Notes: generated from the sequence alone by a model not told the origin. A stretch of 64,000 nt of DNA from Porphyra umbilicalis (GCA_002049455.2 KV918954.1:1-64000), one strand, 5' to 3'. Positions 30,534-43,600 are shown, numbered from the stretch's first letter. Made by a program: numbers and translations.

Positions 30534-32261
30534 TCACACTAGCCTTTGTTGGCGACTTATTCGCAAGACACGTTGTGTCGTTGTCGCATTGATGCTCTGC
30601 CGCCAAAATGGCTGGTTGCGGATGGCCTCGTACCAGCGCATAGAAGCAGACCGTGGCACATCGAAGCGACACTCAAACGTCTCTTCTTCGTACACAGGCG
30701 GCAGCTGATCCACGTCAAAATGATCCCGCGTGATGCTGCGCATACCGTGGTCGATTTCACGTGGCCCCTTGGCTCATCGCCTGGCCACGGACCCGACACA
30801 AGGCAGTCTGCGCGCTCGCTGCGCCAGACTCTTGCGATGACGGCACATTAGGAGCATACATCGCGATCCAAGGATAGTCGCGAGCAGCTCGTACGCGGAG
30901 CCCTTTCACATCCCACAGCTGTCAGCTTTCGACTACCCAGACCCGTCATCGGTGGACGCATTCGTCTCCAAACACAAGTGCAGCCGACCACAGGAGACCT
31001 TGAGCTGTCGCAAAAGCGCCCGCAAGCACGGCAGTATGAAGAGGTTGTAACGACCTGGTCGGTCCGTCGTACGGTCGAGGACTGCCTCCCGTAAAACCTG
31101 GGACGCTGACAAGTTAGTATCCGAAATTCGGAAGTTCCCATGGAAAGCCTACTTATCTCGCCAGCGATCGAGTGTAGAGAGCATTTGGGGTCGACTGGGC
31201 GCCTTAGTCCAAGGATTACTGCGAGAAGCAGCTGGTACTGGTTGCCCGGTCACTAGTCGGGGCTCACTCGAAGCGGTGTGGCGATGATTCGCCAGTCCTT
31301 GAATCCATTTTGCCTCAAAGACTGGAAGCCATTCGTGCCCACCTTTAGTGGCACAAAAACGCCGTCGAGTAGACCTCGATCGCATAGGAAGCTCCTTTTG
31401 TTTCCATGAAAGTGGTCATGGACGCCGTTTGTGCCATCGTCTGCGGCCTGGCGGACGGTGGCCGTATTCTCGAGTATTGATTTTCCAATGATGGGGTCGC
31501 CGAGCAGGTAGGCTTGCCAGAATGTTAGCGAAAGGTAGGCAGTCTGCTTCGGTGGTCTGTCGTCGGCTCCATGACGCGGCGCGCCGCAGGAATCGCACGC
31601 TATCTGCAGTGCGCGCTTGGCCGTATACGCCTCACACCCGTTTCGACGGCAGTAGAACTTACGAGTTCCCAGTTGACACTCGCCTTGCCGAATTGCTGCA
31701 GAATATAGGGTGTCCAGTTCCTGGCGACTGAGGTTCTCAGCTGAGTAGATCCGCAACAATCGCTTGCGCTGAATTGTGTTGCACGGTAAAGGCATCCAAC
31801 GCCACATCGGCTCCGTGATCCTTACACTCGCCGACAAGGAGGTGAAGTGTATTCCTGGACACGGCTGGTTGGTGGATCAGTAAATGGGGTGACGCACTTT
31901 CATGTTCTGCCACGGGCTCGACGAGAAACTTGGGCGGTGGAACCTCATCCGAAATGTCTGCCTCGTCGCCTTCGTCAGTACCATAAGATGCGGCGCTTGC
32001 ATCCGGCCACTCTTCCGCGGGGCATCGGTAGCCGCCGCTGGCAGGCCGTGCAGTCCCAGCGCCGGCGCTCTCCCAACAGGCCGTATCCAGCCGGGCTTGC
32101 TCCTTCAAGGGCCCCCCACCTCCGTTGTACGGGTGCTTATTTACTGGCCCTCCGCCACTACAACCCTTAACGCTGTGGTGACGCTGTTCTTGCGAGTTGT
32201 GCAAGTAGAACATTGACCTGGACACGCGCGAAAGGGCACTACGTCCGCCAGTTTTGAACAC
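30534..32261 (-). mobile_element. CACTA/Tnp2-like transposase relic
   Basis: Minus-strand frames read, in order, an acidic Ser/Glu segment (EEWPDASAAS...DEADISDEVPPP), a helical block (SRNTLHLLVGECKDHG...), a Cys-rich zinc-like module (FYCRRNGCEAYT...IACDSCGAPRH), then SLTFWQAYLLGDPIIGKS, HDHFHGNKRS and a strand block FVPLKVGTNGFQSLRQNGF...IIATPLRVSPD. That last block has the layout of the Asp-containing strand of Tnp2/CACTA transposases (SLDGF...P...LPP). It is spread over several frames with stops. The assignment rests on this layout, and a Kyakuja-Dileera-Zisupton-type element is an alternative. Confidence 0.5.
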
Positions 32262-35025
32262 GTAGCAGTCGCGAAAATGGCCCTCGCACGGCCTGGTGTC
32301 GCCATGGTGCTGCTAGTAGGGAAATCTTGGGGGGGGGCGGGGGGGGGGGTGGGCGGCGAGAGAAAAACAACGCATTGGTGGTGGCGAAACGTGCCCCCGG
32401 CGGCGGGCTGGTGCGAATGACTGAGAGCAGTTGCTATCGAGAAGTCAGCAGGAGGTGCTTCTGTACACAGTTTGGGGATGCCACTGCCCAAGCAAATCGC
32501 AGTAGGACCCTTCAGCATGTATGAAGGTACTGGAAGTCTTGATTGCTTTCCATATCTTTCCATTGCGTCAACACTTCGTCGCCCACAAGTCGCAGAGTCA
32601 CCCTTCAGCTTACACTCGAGATTCGTGCGGTATTTTGCTGTGACAACCCATCCACCCCTGTCATGTTGCCGCCCAGCCCCCCCCTCAAACGATTCCCACA
32701 CGCCATTTCCCGAACGCAGAAACAGCCCTCTCAGAGACGACTGGGAAAAGGGGGGGACACCGCACTGGCAAGCTCGTCAGAATCGAGCGGGGTGCCGCCG
32801 CGGGGCGGCCCGCAACACTGGTGGGCATGCCAAAATCGGGCGGGTTGCCGCTGACAATTAACACGGGCACATGTGAGTGGATCAATTCGGGAGTTTTGCA
32901 ACCCGCTCTACACGGCGCCCCAAGATGCAGAGTGAATCGCTCCGTGGAAGCCGATTTGGCCCGGGATCCCATGTCTCCTGAGATTTTGGACCAGAAAACT
33001 GGGGATATTCCGGCTGTCTTTCTTGTAGAGCAAGCGGCCGTCCTCAGGACGTGGTCCAAAGAATCTGGGCGCAAAGGCAGTCGCTTTGCGGGCCATACTG
33101 TTTCCAATTGCCACACTCAGCTAGAACAGTGGCTAGTGCTGGCTGCTCGTCGGCATGGCCTCGGTTATTGCAGCGTACCAGCGACCACTGGCTTCCGCTC
33201 AGCGCGAGCGATCCGTCCTGAATCGGCGCCTATGCACAAAACCTGGGACGGCGCGTCAACAAAGCTCGGCGCGGACCGCCGAAGAGGCGTGCTCGCGGGC
33301 GCGTTGGGCTACAAACACTGAATGCGTAACGTTGAGAGGCCATGGCATCTGAAAGGAGCTGGTCTTTGGCCGCACTTCCTCTCATGTGGTGTACGTTTCG
33401 TGCAAGAGTGCAGGAGAGCCGCTGCCATTTGCTTTAGTGCTGACTGAGGTTCCTTGGATCAACCCTGCGGGCGCAGTACAGCGTGAGCCGGAAGCGGCGC
33501 GTACACACCGTCTTAGCCACATACAATAGCAGTCGCCACGCACTACCAGCCACTTTGTCCTCGCCACTATCCAGCCGATAGAGCTCTGCGAGAACACACG
33601 GTGGGCCCCAGCAATTCCCACGGGCGCTGCGCGTTAATTTGGTCGCTATCACCAGCCACCCGCCGGTTCCTCTCCATACGTTGTACCTGATGACACTACC
33701 GGCGGCCCCAACCAATCACGGCTTCTAGGTCGCTGAGTCACCGTCACCTGCACCGAGGCACCGCCCTACAAGAAAACGTGCCCGGTATATCCTGGGTTTC
33801 AGGTATCGAAAATCCCGGGTTGACGAAGGAAAAAGCTGCTCCAAAACAGGCGTTCGGCACGATCAACATACTGGATTTCCCTGGATACGTGTACATGCAG
33901 AATGCTCCACAGGCCTTCACGTAAGCCATGAAAACCCTGGGTCGTTCGTACGACGATTGGCTCACAGGCCACCACGTCGCATCAATGACTGGCTGAGAGT
34001 TGCTCTCTTCGGTATGTACTGTCGCAGTAAACTCGTATCTGCAAGGCAAAATGTGCTCAAAATCTCATTGACTAATGTGCTGGAAAATAGAGTTCACCAG
34101 ACGTGTGTTCACACCCCCACGGTGGGAAGTGAGATCCAATATTTCTATTGGCTGGGAAGTGGTCATTTCCCCGGGTACCCTTTCTTTATGGAATGCCTTG
34201 TAACACCCATTCCCAGAATTCGAAGTACGTTCTGAATGGAAATGTCTATGGTGTGGGTTGATGCAAGTAGTGTTTCTTCGTTAAATGCCATGTTTTGGGC
34301 AAGTCTCATCGTGTCATGTTTGCAGAGCTGCTCGTGGTCGTGGCGGGCTGTAGCGGGCATGCACGTGGCTCTACAGGATGGACAGGAACTCTCGCGACCA
34401 AAATTGTTTTGTAGCTTGGATTTCGCGCGACTGACTGGTTTGACGCCACAGAGCTCAACCAAGAGTTGATCAATTTCCAATTATACATTGCAATGAGGTG
34501 GGTGGGGTTTGGCGTCGGTGCGGTGCGGTGGAACACGCAGTCCCCGGATCTTGATCAGCTCAATCAAAGCAGCCCAAGAAGGGTTAAGGGGAAGCTCAAT
34601 GGGGTCTGGCGTTGCGAGTATGCCGCGGCTGGGGGGGGGCATGCTGCTTATGCGTACGGACCAAGAGGGCCAGATCGGCCGGCGGCACACCAAGCACTGA
34701 AGGCGTGGTGGGAAGCACACAAGTCGCGGCAAAACGTCGAAGACGCTACGGTCTGCTCTTGGCGCAGTCCACACGCGTACAAGCCATTTCGGCTGACAAT
34801 GACAAGAACACCACCGAAGACTTCAGCGCAAGAGAAACGCGGGTTAAGAATGAAGCAGTCGAAGGACAATAAGTGGTGTTAGGATCTGGTTGCGCAATTG
34901 GCATCGCGACTGTCGTAGACTTGGATGCTTCAGATGCAGTTAAAATACGCAGCTTTCCAGGATCCGCTCAGATGAGCCACGTGGACTTCCCAGGATACAA
35001 CTGTACATCACACAATGTGTAATGC
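32262..35025. other. No assignable gene in 2.8 kb
   Basis: G-rich tracts at 32329-32349. A plus frame at 32821-33321 and a minus frame at 34163-34480 (MEIDQLLVELCGVKPVSRAK..., with a Cys/His cluster CPSCRATC...HDHEQLC) have protein-like composition but match nothing I know. They could be fragments of decayed transposon genes. The rest has only short overlapping frames. Confidence 0.35.
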
Positions 35026-35470
35026 TGACCTCAAAAAAATGGCGCTTGCAGAGCGGTTGGAATCATTCAACAGCGTACGTGGACCAATGGAAAGGCTAGG
35101 AACCATGTGAGGTTCTCACACAGTCGTCTCATGCAGCTCTGTGCACTAAAAACGCACATCAGGATCTCAAGAAATCTGGAGAAATGTGTTGATGTCATGA
35201 CAAGTCACAGGTCTGGCCCGGAACCCTCTCCATGCCCTCTTCAGGCCCAAGTAATCGGCCAAGAAATCTCACGAAATCTCGTTGTGGGTTGCAATGGCTC
35301 TGTGACTCCTGCAAGACACGTTGATTGGCTTGCAAGATTATCGACGGTAGTTCCCAGCCACTAGTTTGATCGTGGCTTGTCGAACAGCGAATCCGACTTC
35401 ATTTCTATGCTGTGTCCTCGGCTCCGCCTCCCTTTTCTGCAGAACCGCCAGTTTTTGGAGGTTAGCAATA
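35026..35470. repeat. Dispersed repeat, copy 2 (~445 bp)
   Basis: Same-orientation relative of 28358-28806, ending at the shared phrase TTTTTGGAGGT(T/G)AGCAAT. The small minus frame found in copy 1 is broken here. Confidence 0.85.
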
Positions 35471-36567
35471 CCATTTTGACTCGGTAGGAATATGAATCAG
35501 ATGCCGGGTACTCATGGGCCGACAGTCGGCTGGCCCCGTGCGAGCCGGCGCTGACACTCGCCCTTTGTGATGGTGCAAGCGGTAAGGGCGCCGGCACACG
35601 CGCCGGCGGCTTTTGGCGCGGCGGGGGGGGCGGCAGCAACTCGGATGTGGCCGACCCGGGTGCAGCCGCGAGCGGCGCCGCCCGACTTTGCTCCATCAGT
35701 TGCACAGTAAAGTCGGCCGCTTTGTTTGCTGTCCTCGATAGCAGCCCATTGCGAATTTAACGCCTCCCAACCTTGGCCGGTCGATAAGGAGAGGGTAAAT
35801 ACACCGGCGGAGGGGGCGTTCGACTGGCCGCGCCGCTGGAAGTCGCCAAAGCAGCATCGTGTGAAGTTCCGTTGACCACGCACGAAGGAGCCCCCATAAG
35901 GACAGGTCACCCAGCATCTCAATGCGGTAATGGCTGCACCTGTCTTGGTTCCGACTGGCGTGCCGTTCCTTGACGGCCAATTCATCGGCATCCGCCGGAG
36001 GCGGGGGCGGCAGCGGCCGCTAGCAACAATGTATCGGGCGCCGCCAGGCGAGGCCGCGTGGGGGGTGGGGGCAGCGCCCATGCTGCAACGGCGGTGGGGG
36101 CGGGATCGCTCGACGGGCTTTCCAAGGTTGGTGGGACCACGGGGCGACCCCTTCCGGACCTCCTTGGTTGACGGCGCGGTGGGGCTTTCGGCGGAGGCGG
36201 TCCCTCGCGTCCTGCAGCTGCCGACGCTGCCGATGAGCTTGTAGTAGCCTACAAAGCAGCGGCCGGATCCACTCATGGAAAAGATAAGAGAAGCCACACG
36301 GGATGCGCAAAATCATTACAAGTAGACGCACGACAGAAAAATGTTCAATCTGCAGCGTCACTCATCGTCAACGAATGTATGTGACCAAACAGTGTTGGAA
36401 ACTCCGTCGTGAGAAAAAGTCGGCGCAGGCAGAAAACCTGACGGGAGAAAGCGAATGCAGGAGTACATCACGCGTGGCATTCGCAGTTCAGTGAGGTGCG
36501 TGTTGTGGGGGAAACAGTGAAAGATAGAATACAAAAGAAACTATGCCTTCAGTTGATGTCTCCATAC
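35471..36567. other. Unclassified; GC-rich patch with open minus frame
   Basis: A minus frame at 35512-36297 (261 residues) is partly protein-like around MNWPSRNGTPVGTKTG...CWVTCPYGGSFVRGQ, but flanked by Pro/Arg-rich sequence. Another minus frame overlaps it with similar quality. I cannot decide whether either is coding. 36300-36567 shows nothing. Confidence 0.3.
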
Positions 36568-36681
36568 GACACGAGAAAAGGATGAAAAGGAGCAAAAGAT
36601 AAACAAGGCTTCAATATTGTCTATATTGTCTATATTGAAGCCTTGTTTATCTTTTGCTCCTTTTCATCCTTTTCTCGTGTC
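36568..36681. repeat. Perfect 50-bp-stem hairpin
   Basis: Arms 36568-36617 and 36632-36681 are exact reverse complements; the 14-nt loop is TGTCTATATTGTCT. The stem is A/T-rich with AAGGCTTCAATAT at its tip. An RNA copy would fold into a long, fully paired hairpin. No annotated element end lies beside it, and pairing stops at the next base on both sides. Confidence 0.97.
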
Positions 36682-38541
36682 TGGTGCACCGCCGCGTGTC
36701 GCCAATATTGCCCGCTCTTACTCACTGGCAACAGTTCCGCTCGTACCTCACCGTCCCATGGTGAAACTAGCGTGCCGCTGCGGAGCCCCAATCATTTGGT
36801 GGCGAGATCATGCGGACGGGGTTGAGCGCGGCTGGTTCCTCTCACCAACACGACCACTCGTTGACGGATGAACAATAGCAAATCACGGATAGATTTCGAT
36901 CAAGCAATCGATATAACATTATTTAAAACACCCGAATGAAGTCTGTTTTGACGTTTCTATAAACAGAAGACCCCATACTCGTCCGCGGGAAACACTCTGG
37001 CCACCTCTGAGAATGTAAAGAATAAATGGGAAAATGCATTGGATCGGCTTTTGACTGCTTGTAGAAGTTCTCATGCATTACTTCAAACATACAGAAGAAT
37101 TCAGTACATCCATGCCATCAATGTCCGCCCTTGGGGTCGCGGGCCAGCCGGCCGCGCGTGCCAATCAGCGACAGCCCCAGCCGTAGTTTGCACAGTACCC
37201 TCGTGGCGCGGACCTGGGCCGCTCCACGTGCCCGTGCGGCCGTTGACTGCGATGGCGGTTCCTTGTTCTCCCTACTCCAAGCGCCGCGTCCGGACCGCAT
37301 TGCACACCTTGCGACATAAATGACGGACCAGGACGGTTCTCTCTCAGAGATGGGTTGATATTCCAGGGCGACTGAAGAATACATCACGGATGCGCAGTCC
37401 GTCTACAACTCGCCTTTCTGCTACGTCGGCTGTGCAAGATGGCGACAACAAGTACCTCGTTGGCCGGCAGCGCAGTCATCCTGCCAGGCGCTCTTCATTT
37501 CCTTTGACATACTCAGTTTGATTGCATTGCATCATACACAATGTCACGAAGCAATCAAATACAACATCATTATGTTGTGGCCCCCATCCGTGCTACAAGT
37601 TAAAGATTTCGCTCTTCGTGGAAAATCTACAAGTGTGCCTCATGCAAAGGGCCGCCTGCTCGCGGACAACACTGGAAAACCTGTGAACCCATGCTGCGGA
37701 GCATGCACTGGCAGAGCAACGAGGTCTCCCTCACGCAGGTACAAGAAGTAGGGCATAACGGCTGTCATGTTGACGTTCTCTTTCGCTCCTCCAGGTTGGT
37801 GCCAGACTGCTACCGCCTGCCCTCGTACTGAAGCAAACTTTGGAAGAATTCCCTTTTGTTCCTTTACTCCAATTGGCCGACAAGAGCACTCAAAAGACGT
37901 ATTCTCATACTTGGCTGAATGTGTAGTGGCCCCCCTTCCTTCCACCGCCGCTGCAATCAAAGTCAAAACCATGTGTGTGCACGGTACGTGGGCCTGCCGC
38001 GCGGCCGCAAGCCACGCCAAAATTCTATCTCATCCTATTAGTCTTGTAAAAAGCTACTCTGGTTTCCACGCATGTGGACCAATCAACCCCAAAGTTTGTA
38101 CATGGTATCAGAGGGTGGCCAGTGGGTCATCAAAAGAAAAAACGGAGCACGAGACGCAGCTAATCTCACTCTTTGGTGCCCACTTCCGCAATCATATCGA
38201 TCAGAGACAGCCAATCCGCCCGAATCTCGACAGCACCCGATTTATCACTGACTAAATCTGGAAGAAAGCAAAGACGAGGAGGCAATATTTTCAGCCTCGT
38301 GGGCCTGATTTCAAGATCTCGGGATGCCGCACGGAGGAAGAGCGGGGACGCTAAGAGCTGACGACAAGAATAGATGTCCCGGAGGAGAAGTAGCCGTGAA
38401 GCGCACGCCAAATCATTCACTAGCAGCGGCCCGCGATTGATGTGCAGCGCAAGTGCGACAACTGAATGACAAGACAATCAGTCGATAAAAACATGGAGAT
38501 CACACACCCCACCGCTACCCGCATGTCCGATCAAGCCATAC
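36682..38541. other. No assignable gene
   Basis: A minus frame at 37640-38020 (126 residues, ...KYENTSFECSCRPIG...VMPYFLYLREGDLVALPVH) has protein-like composition but no known match; it might be an exon or a transposon fragment. The remainder has only short frames. The sequence is AT-richer than either end of the window. Confidence 0.35.
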
Positions 38542-39861
38542 TCACTCCTTTTCGTCCTCCTTCTCTTCGTGAAAACCATTACCACACTCCTTCTCAGCAT
38601 CGCCGATCTCAATCTCCTGCGCCTCAAAGATCCCCAACACCTCCGCCTTCATAGCGGCCACCAGCATAAAATCATTCTCCATTCCTGTGGCGTGGTCCTC
38701 ATACCGCCCCCAAGCCTCGACCGAGCTCTTGGCGAACTCGATATTCAAGAGCTCCTGCTGGCGCGGCGTCGTCCACGTCGCGTTTGCCTTTCGCTGGGCG
38801 ACCCTGACGGTGGCCCACAATTGGGTTCAATTCGGGGTGGGCCACAGGGGAGAGAATGACAGACACGTCAAATCTTGCCGCCAAATTTTGCACCAGGTTG
38901 CGCGGCGTCGGTCGGTGCTTTACCGCCAGCTCACGCAGCTCGGGGAGGGTCTGTGGCTGCCGTCAGGTAGCAGACCAGTCCTCAGGCACAGCTTCATGCT
39001 ACCCAAACCACGGCACGACGTCGGCCTTTCGCATCTTTCCCAAGGCTGGTTGTGATTCCGCAGTCAGCTTCATGGGGTAGAGCACTCGGTCCAGGACGAG
39101 TACGCCTGATTGAACCTTGTCTAGCACCTCGTCCTCAAGCCACTTCAGCCAGATTTCCGAGTGTACTTCGACATGCGAGTCGCGCGTCTTTTCTTTCCCA
39201 GGAGCACGTAACTAGCATCTTCGACCAGCCCGAAGCTGCGGGATCCCACGTTGGCGACGCTGATACGCGCCACTTTGCCCGTCGGCACGTTGAGGCGCGC
39301 GCGCAAGGACCTGTCGGTCCACGTGCGGCTGGGCGTCATATTCTTGTTTACCCAAATTTATTAGGTGTAGTAGATGGTGCGCCCCGCTGCACGGTACTCG
39401 TGCATTTTCTTGATAAATATCTCCCGCGGCGCGATGATTATTTTCTTCTCGCGTGCCACATCGTAATTATTTGGCACGACGGTAAATTTGAACCCCAGGT
39501 CCGTCGTGGCCGGCAGAAGGGTAGCTCTTGACCACGTGGACGGGATGGGATGTCCACTCTAGCCAGCTACCACGCTGGCGACCTTGAGAAATTCCATAGT
39601 ACTGTCGAATATGGGTACAGATATCTCTTCACAATGGTTGTACACGGCCTCCCGCACGCGGGTCATCTGGGTCGCGGGGATGCGTCGCTTGGTCGCACGG
39701 CGCTCGCGTGTACCCGACGGTGGTCGAGCCGCCGCGCACCCCTCCTCGGCGATACGCATCACAGCGCGCGCCGACAACCCCGCCGCGCGCGCCGTGCGCT
39801 CCACATGAGCCGTTCTGTGCGTTTCTCTTTCGTGCTCGGCCTCGAAGTACCCCTCATGTGA
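38542..39861 (-). mobile_element. Tc1/mariner transposase relic
   Basis: Minus-strand fragments read in order like a Tc1/mariner-type transposase: an HTH (ARAAGLSARAVMRIAEEG), a linker (KRRIPATQMTRVREAVYNHCEE), a block FIKKMHEYRAAGRTIYYT that normally leads into the first catalytic Asp, then TPSRTWTDRSLRARLNVP and VANVGSR, and VAHPELNPI with its continuation ATVRVAQRKANATW...LLNIEFAKSSVEAWGRYEDH. The last motif corresponds to the HPELNPIE box near the third acidic residue. At least four frame changes or stops separate the pieces, so it is inactive. It is only distantly related to the transposase at 7832-9081. Confidence 0.75.
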
Positions 39862-40172
39862 CGCACAATTTCTACCACCTCAACCGGAATGCGGCGCGTC
39901 GCGCGCAGGATGGTACGGGGTGATTAAGCGGCCGTATCTGTCGAAGTCATTGCGACCCGCTGCGCGTGCGGATGGGTGCAGGGTTTGCTGTCCCACAACG
40001 GCAACCGCGGGAGGTGAGCGGGATGCCAAACGGCAGCAGTGGGGGTGAGGTGGGGGGCAGGTGTGCGACGGCGCTTGAGCCACGCAGAGCGCCCTTCGAG
40101 GACAGTCCTGGCTTTCATTTGGGCGTACCCGTGCACGGGCGCTCATTGGCTGCTGACGAAGCGCGCGCGCGC
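39862..40172. other. No gene seen
   Basis: Probably the upstream end of the Tc1/mariner relic plus spacer. It has a GC dinucleotide run (GCGCGCGCGC) just before the next inverted repeat. Confidence 0.4.
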
Positions 40173-40642
40173 AAGCCGCGCAGTGGGCCCACAACCGTCG
40201 TCAAAAGCACGTCTGTTTTTGCCTGTTTCGAGCCTCTCGAAGGCCCGCGTTCCTGTTTGATGAAACAGAATTCCTGTGCAAAGAACAGATCGACCCCCCT
40301 TGACAGGCTCTCAGAGGCCATCCCATGCGGGGTCCTTGCATATTTGTGTTTGCGAGAACAGGAATCGTTCCTCGCTCCACACATTCCGCCTGCTAGCAGG
40401 GCCATAGATGCTTCTCCGTCTCTCTTTCTTTCTGGAAGGGTGAAGTGTATACGTCTCATGCTGTGTCTCTCTTTTTTCGAGTGGAGATGCATCTATCCCG
40501 GCGAACAGATGCTTTTGGCGCCCTTTCTGGAAAAAACCAGCCTTGACAGAGCCCCAGGGCGGTTTGCAGATTATCTGTTCGTCCCAAAACACCCAAAAGC
40601 AGACGTGCTCTTGACGACGGTTTTGGGCCCGCTGCGCCGATT
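40173..40642. mobile_element. MITE-like element with 53-bp inverted ends
   Basis: The left end 40173-40225 and the right end 40590-40642 are inverted copies with few mismatches, sharing GGGCCCA.AACCGTCGTCAA and AGCACGTCTG. The 0.36-kb interior has no coding capacity. No target duplication is evident, so the family cannot be set. Confidence 0.6.
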
Positions 40643-43600
40643 GTCTGCCGAGTGTCGTGGAATCGGATCAAATAAGGCGCGCCAGAGACCGCACTTTTGG
40701 GTGAGCAAATGCTAAAGAAGCCTCCACCTATCACGGGACCGCTGCAAGAAACTTTTAGGCTTCTTCCCAACATATTCTCTAAGGTTATCTACCCTCGGCC
40801 AATGAGATTAGAGCGCTGCGCAAAATAGTGCAATCGAATGCACGAGGTATGTGAACATGCGACAAATGTGAGAAACTATGCTACTACCTTGTACGGCTCG
40901 CGCAGTGCCGGACGGCCTCAAAACGAAGCGTCTGCGCCGTATCTTTCCGATGAAAGTGTGTCGTTGAAAAGCTTCCTACAGAAAAAGGCGTACGTTTTCT
41001 TGCAGGAAAAACCTTTGGGGGGTCGTCATCCTTCGTGTGAAGACTGCTTATCATTTGCGGTCGTAGCGGCGGAGTTCTGGTCTCTCCCAAGAAGTTTCTG
41101 TTCTCATAGGACGAATAGAGTGACAGACTCTAGACATGCCTGCCTCAAGCGGCCCTGGTGGATTTCCAGACTTTCAATTGCGTGGCACGACCCACAAATG
41201 CCCTCTACTGGCTGGTACAAAGGCTGTCGGCTGAGTTCAGGTACTCTCCACTTTTCCCCCTTCACAACGCTCAATTTTCGAGCCAAAACGTACTTCAGGC
41301 CGTTGGTCCTGCGACACGCACGCACACGACCACCCGACATTGTTAACCCCACTTCCGATTCGCCGGATCAGGACGGTCAAACGAGATGGGATTTCAGAGG
41401 CAGAGTGAATGGCTAGCTTTTCGGCCGCCTACAGCCTAAACGGATACAGTGCGTTCTCGTTCCAAGAGATAGCTGTTTCAGCTCAATATGAGCAACAAGT
41501 GGACTACAAGGACTGGAATGGAAGACTCGCGACCCGTATTCTCTTGCAATCGATTATCTTATAACGACAGCGCACTGTCGCGGTCGGCTGGATACTTTTT
41601 GTTATTCCCCGGGCAACATTGAGCAGGGAACACGATGCTATGCCGAACGCACGGGCTACTCACGGCTATCACAGAAGGCCCCAAGATAAAATCGATATCC
41701 ATGAATGAACGGCTACAGGGTCACGTTCCAGTCTCTACCACCGTATAGCGTTATTGAGCAGGAGTACTATCATTCTAGGTGAGTATTCAAGGGCGGGGGT
41801 GTCTGTCAAGCGGCTTCACACGAAGGGGCGGGAGGGGTGGATGAAAAGGAGGCAGCACGACGATGGAAGTCCTCGTACGAGGCATTCTTGCAATATTTCT
41901 GTCTTTCCCATGTTGGCCGATACCTTCGATGTCGAGAGGGGTGATCAACTGTTGGAAGCTGTTTCTCAGCCATCCATTCAGCCGGATAAGTTGTTCGACC
42001 GATGGGCAGTTGACCGAGACCCTAACATGTACTGGACCACACCAGCCAAACTTGGGAAGACAGGAGCAGTCTGACCTTTTGTCAATCAAAACCACCCTTC
42101 CAATTTCCACTTCCACGATCAGCGGCCACGAAAGCTTCTGAGACCACCGCAGGATTCGGGGCGCTTCAATTCATTTTGTGTCATGTAGCCGGACTTTTAA
42201 ATCTAATTGGGCCACCTGGAATAGGCGTGTGGCCATGTAGGCTCCAGTGCAGCACGAGGTGTTGTATCGATCTGATTAATGTGTACTGAATCGCCTGGGC
42301 CTTGGGACAGGGTACTATCCAACATGCGCATAGGTGCTCCCTTTGTAATTGTTTTCGACCTGGTGCACGTTGCAAGAGTACTTGCGATACAGAGGGGTGG
42401 CCGCCGAGTGACCTCGTACGGCTCAAGCGGTCGTCGCCATACGGTGAGCCCGACATTGTGAGAAGCGTCACTCTGCAACGTATCTTTGCATGTGTTTTGG
42501 CAGCATGGCCGTACGTTGGGCGTTTGTGAGGTTCAAGCATGTGAAGGAAGGGTGCTTTCCTGATTCAGATGGCTTTCAACGGGGGGTCTGTGCTTCAGAA
42601 GAGCTGAAAACGAGGAAGCGTGCTGCATATGACCGCATCGAGTGAGGAATTGAGGGCGCAATTGGTGGAACCTTCCCCTGAGATGCTCCAGACAGTTTTT
42701 TTGTTCTTTAAAATTTTGAACGCGCAGGAGAGGGCCAAGATTGGGGACAGCCGAGACGCGTGGAATGTGGCGTGACCGTGGCGCGCAGTGACTGAAGCGG
42801 GCAGTCGCGAGAGGCGTGACGCAGCTGCCCGCGTGCTGCTACGCGCCGGCCTGTGACGAGGAGATGGCGGTGCCGTGAGTGTGGCCCGTGCGAGGGGGTG
42901 GTTGTGTGGTGGTGGCGAGACTTGCCATGCGGGATGTCCCGCAGCTGACCGCGCGGAATGTCGTGGGGGGAGGAAACCGGACGGGGGGGCCCGTTTGGGG
43001 GGGTTGTGGAGGGGTTGAGGTTCCGAGGGGCTGGAGAGGGTGCGGGGTGAAGACGCCGCTGGCTTGCCGGTGACAGCCCCTACGGCGGCGGCGGCGGCCC
43101 CTGCGCCTGCGCCCCCTCCTGCGATAGGCTTGCTTCTGGAAATAAACCTAGCCATCATGGACGAGGGGTCTGGAGTGGCGTGGCGTTTGCCCCTGGGGGC
43201 GGGTGGGCTGCGTGGTAGCGGCGGCGAAGGCGGACGTAGGTGTGAGGCCGGAGGGCTGGGAGGGGTGAGGATGTCGGCGAGCCGTGCGTGACCTGGGACT
43301 GTCGCAAGCACGGCGTCGCCTGGGTGGGGGGCCGGCGCGCTCCTGGGCGGACGGCTCGGACGCGCGCGGCTGCCCGTGGACGCTCGTAGGGACATGAAAC
43401 AAAAAGACCATTGCAGTGCATCTACTCTCTTGAAGACGATTGTAGGATTCCTTTGTCCGTCCGTCCGCGACCACCCCGGATTGCTGATCGTTCAACAGTG
43501 TCAGTGTTCACCCCCGATTCCAGCCAGTGGGCCAGTGTTCACACGTATTTGAGGACTTCATGACACGGCGTGCACATGAAGTGCAGATCGGTCGGCATTC

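Noticed and set aside
42595-43395. 266-residue minus-strand frame
   Set aside because: Pro/Ser/Arg/Ala-rich throughout with no domain; it coincides with a GC-rich island that keeps frames open.
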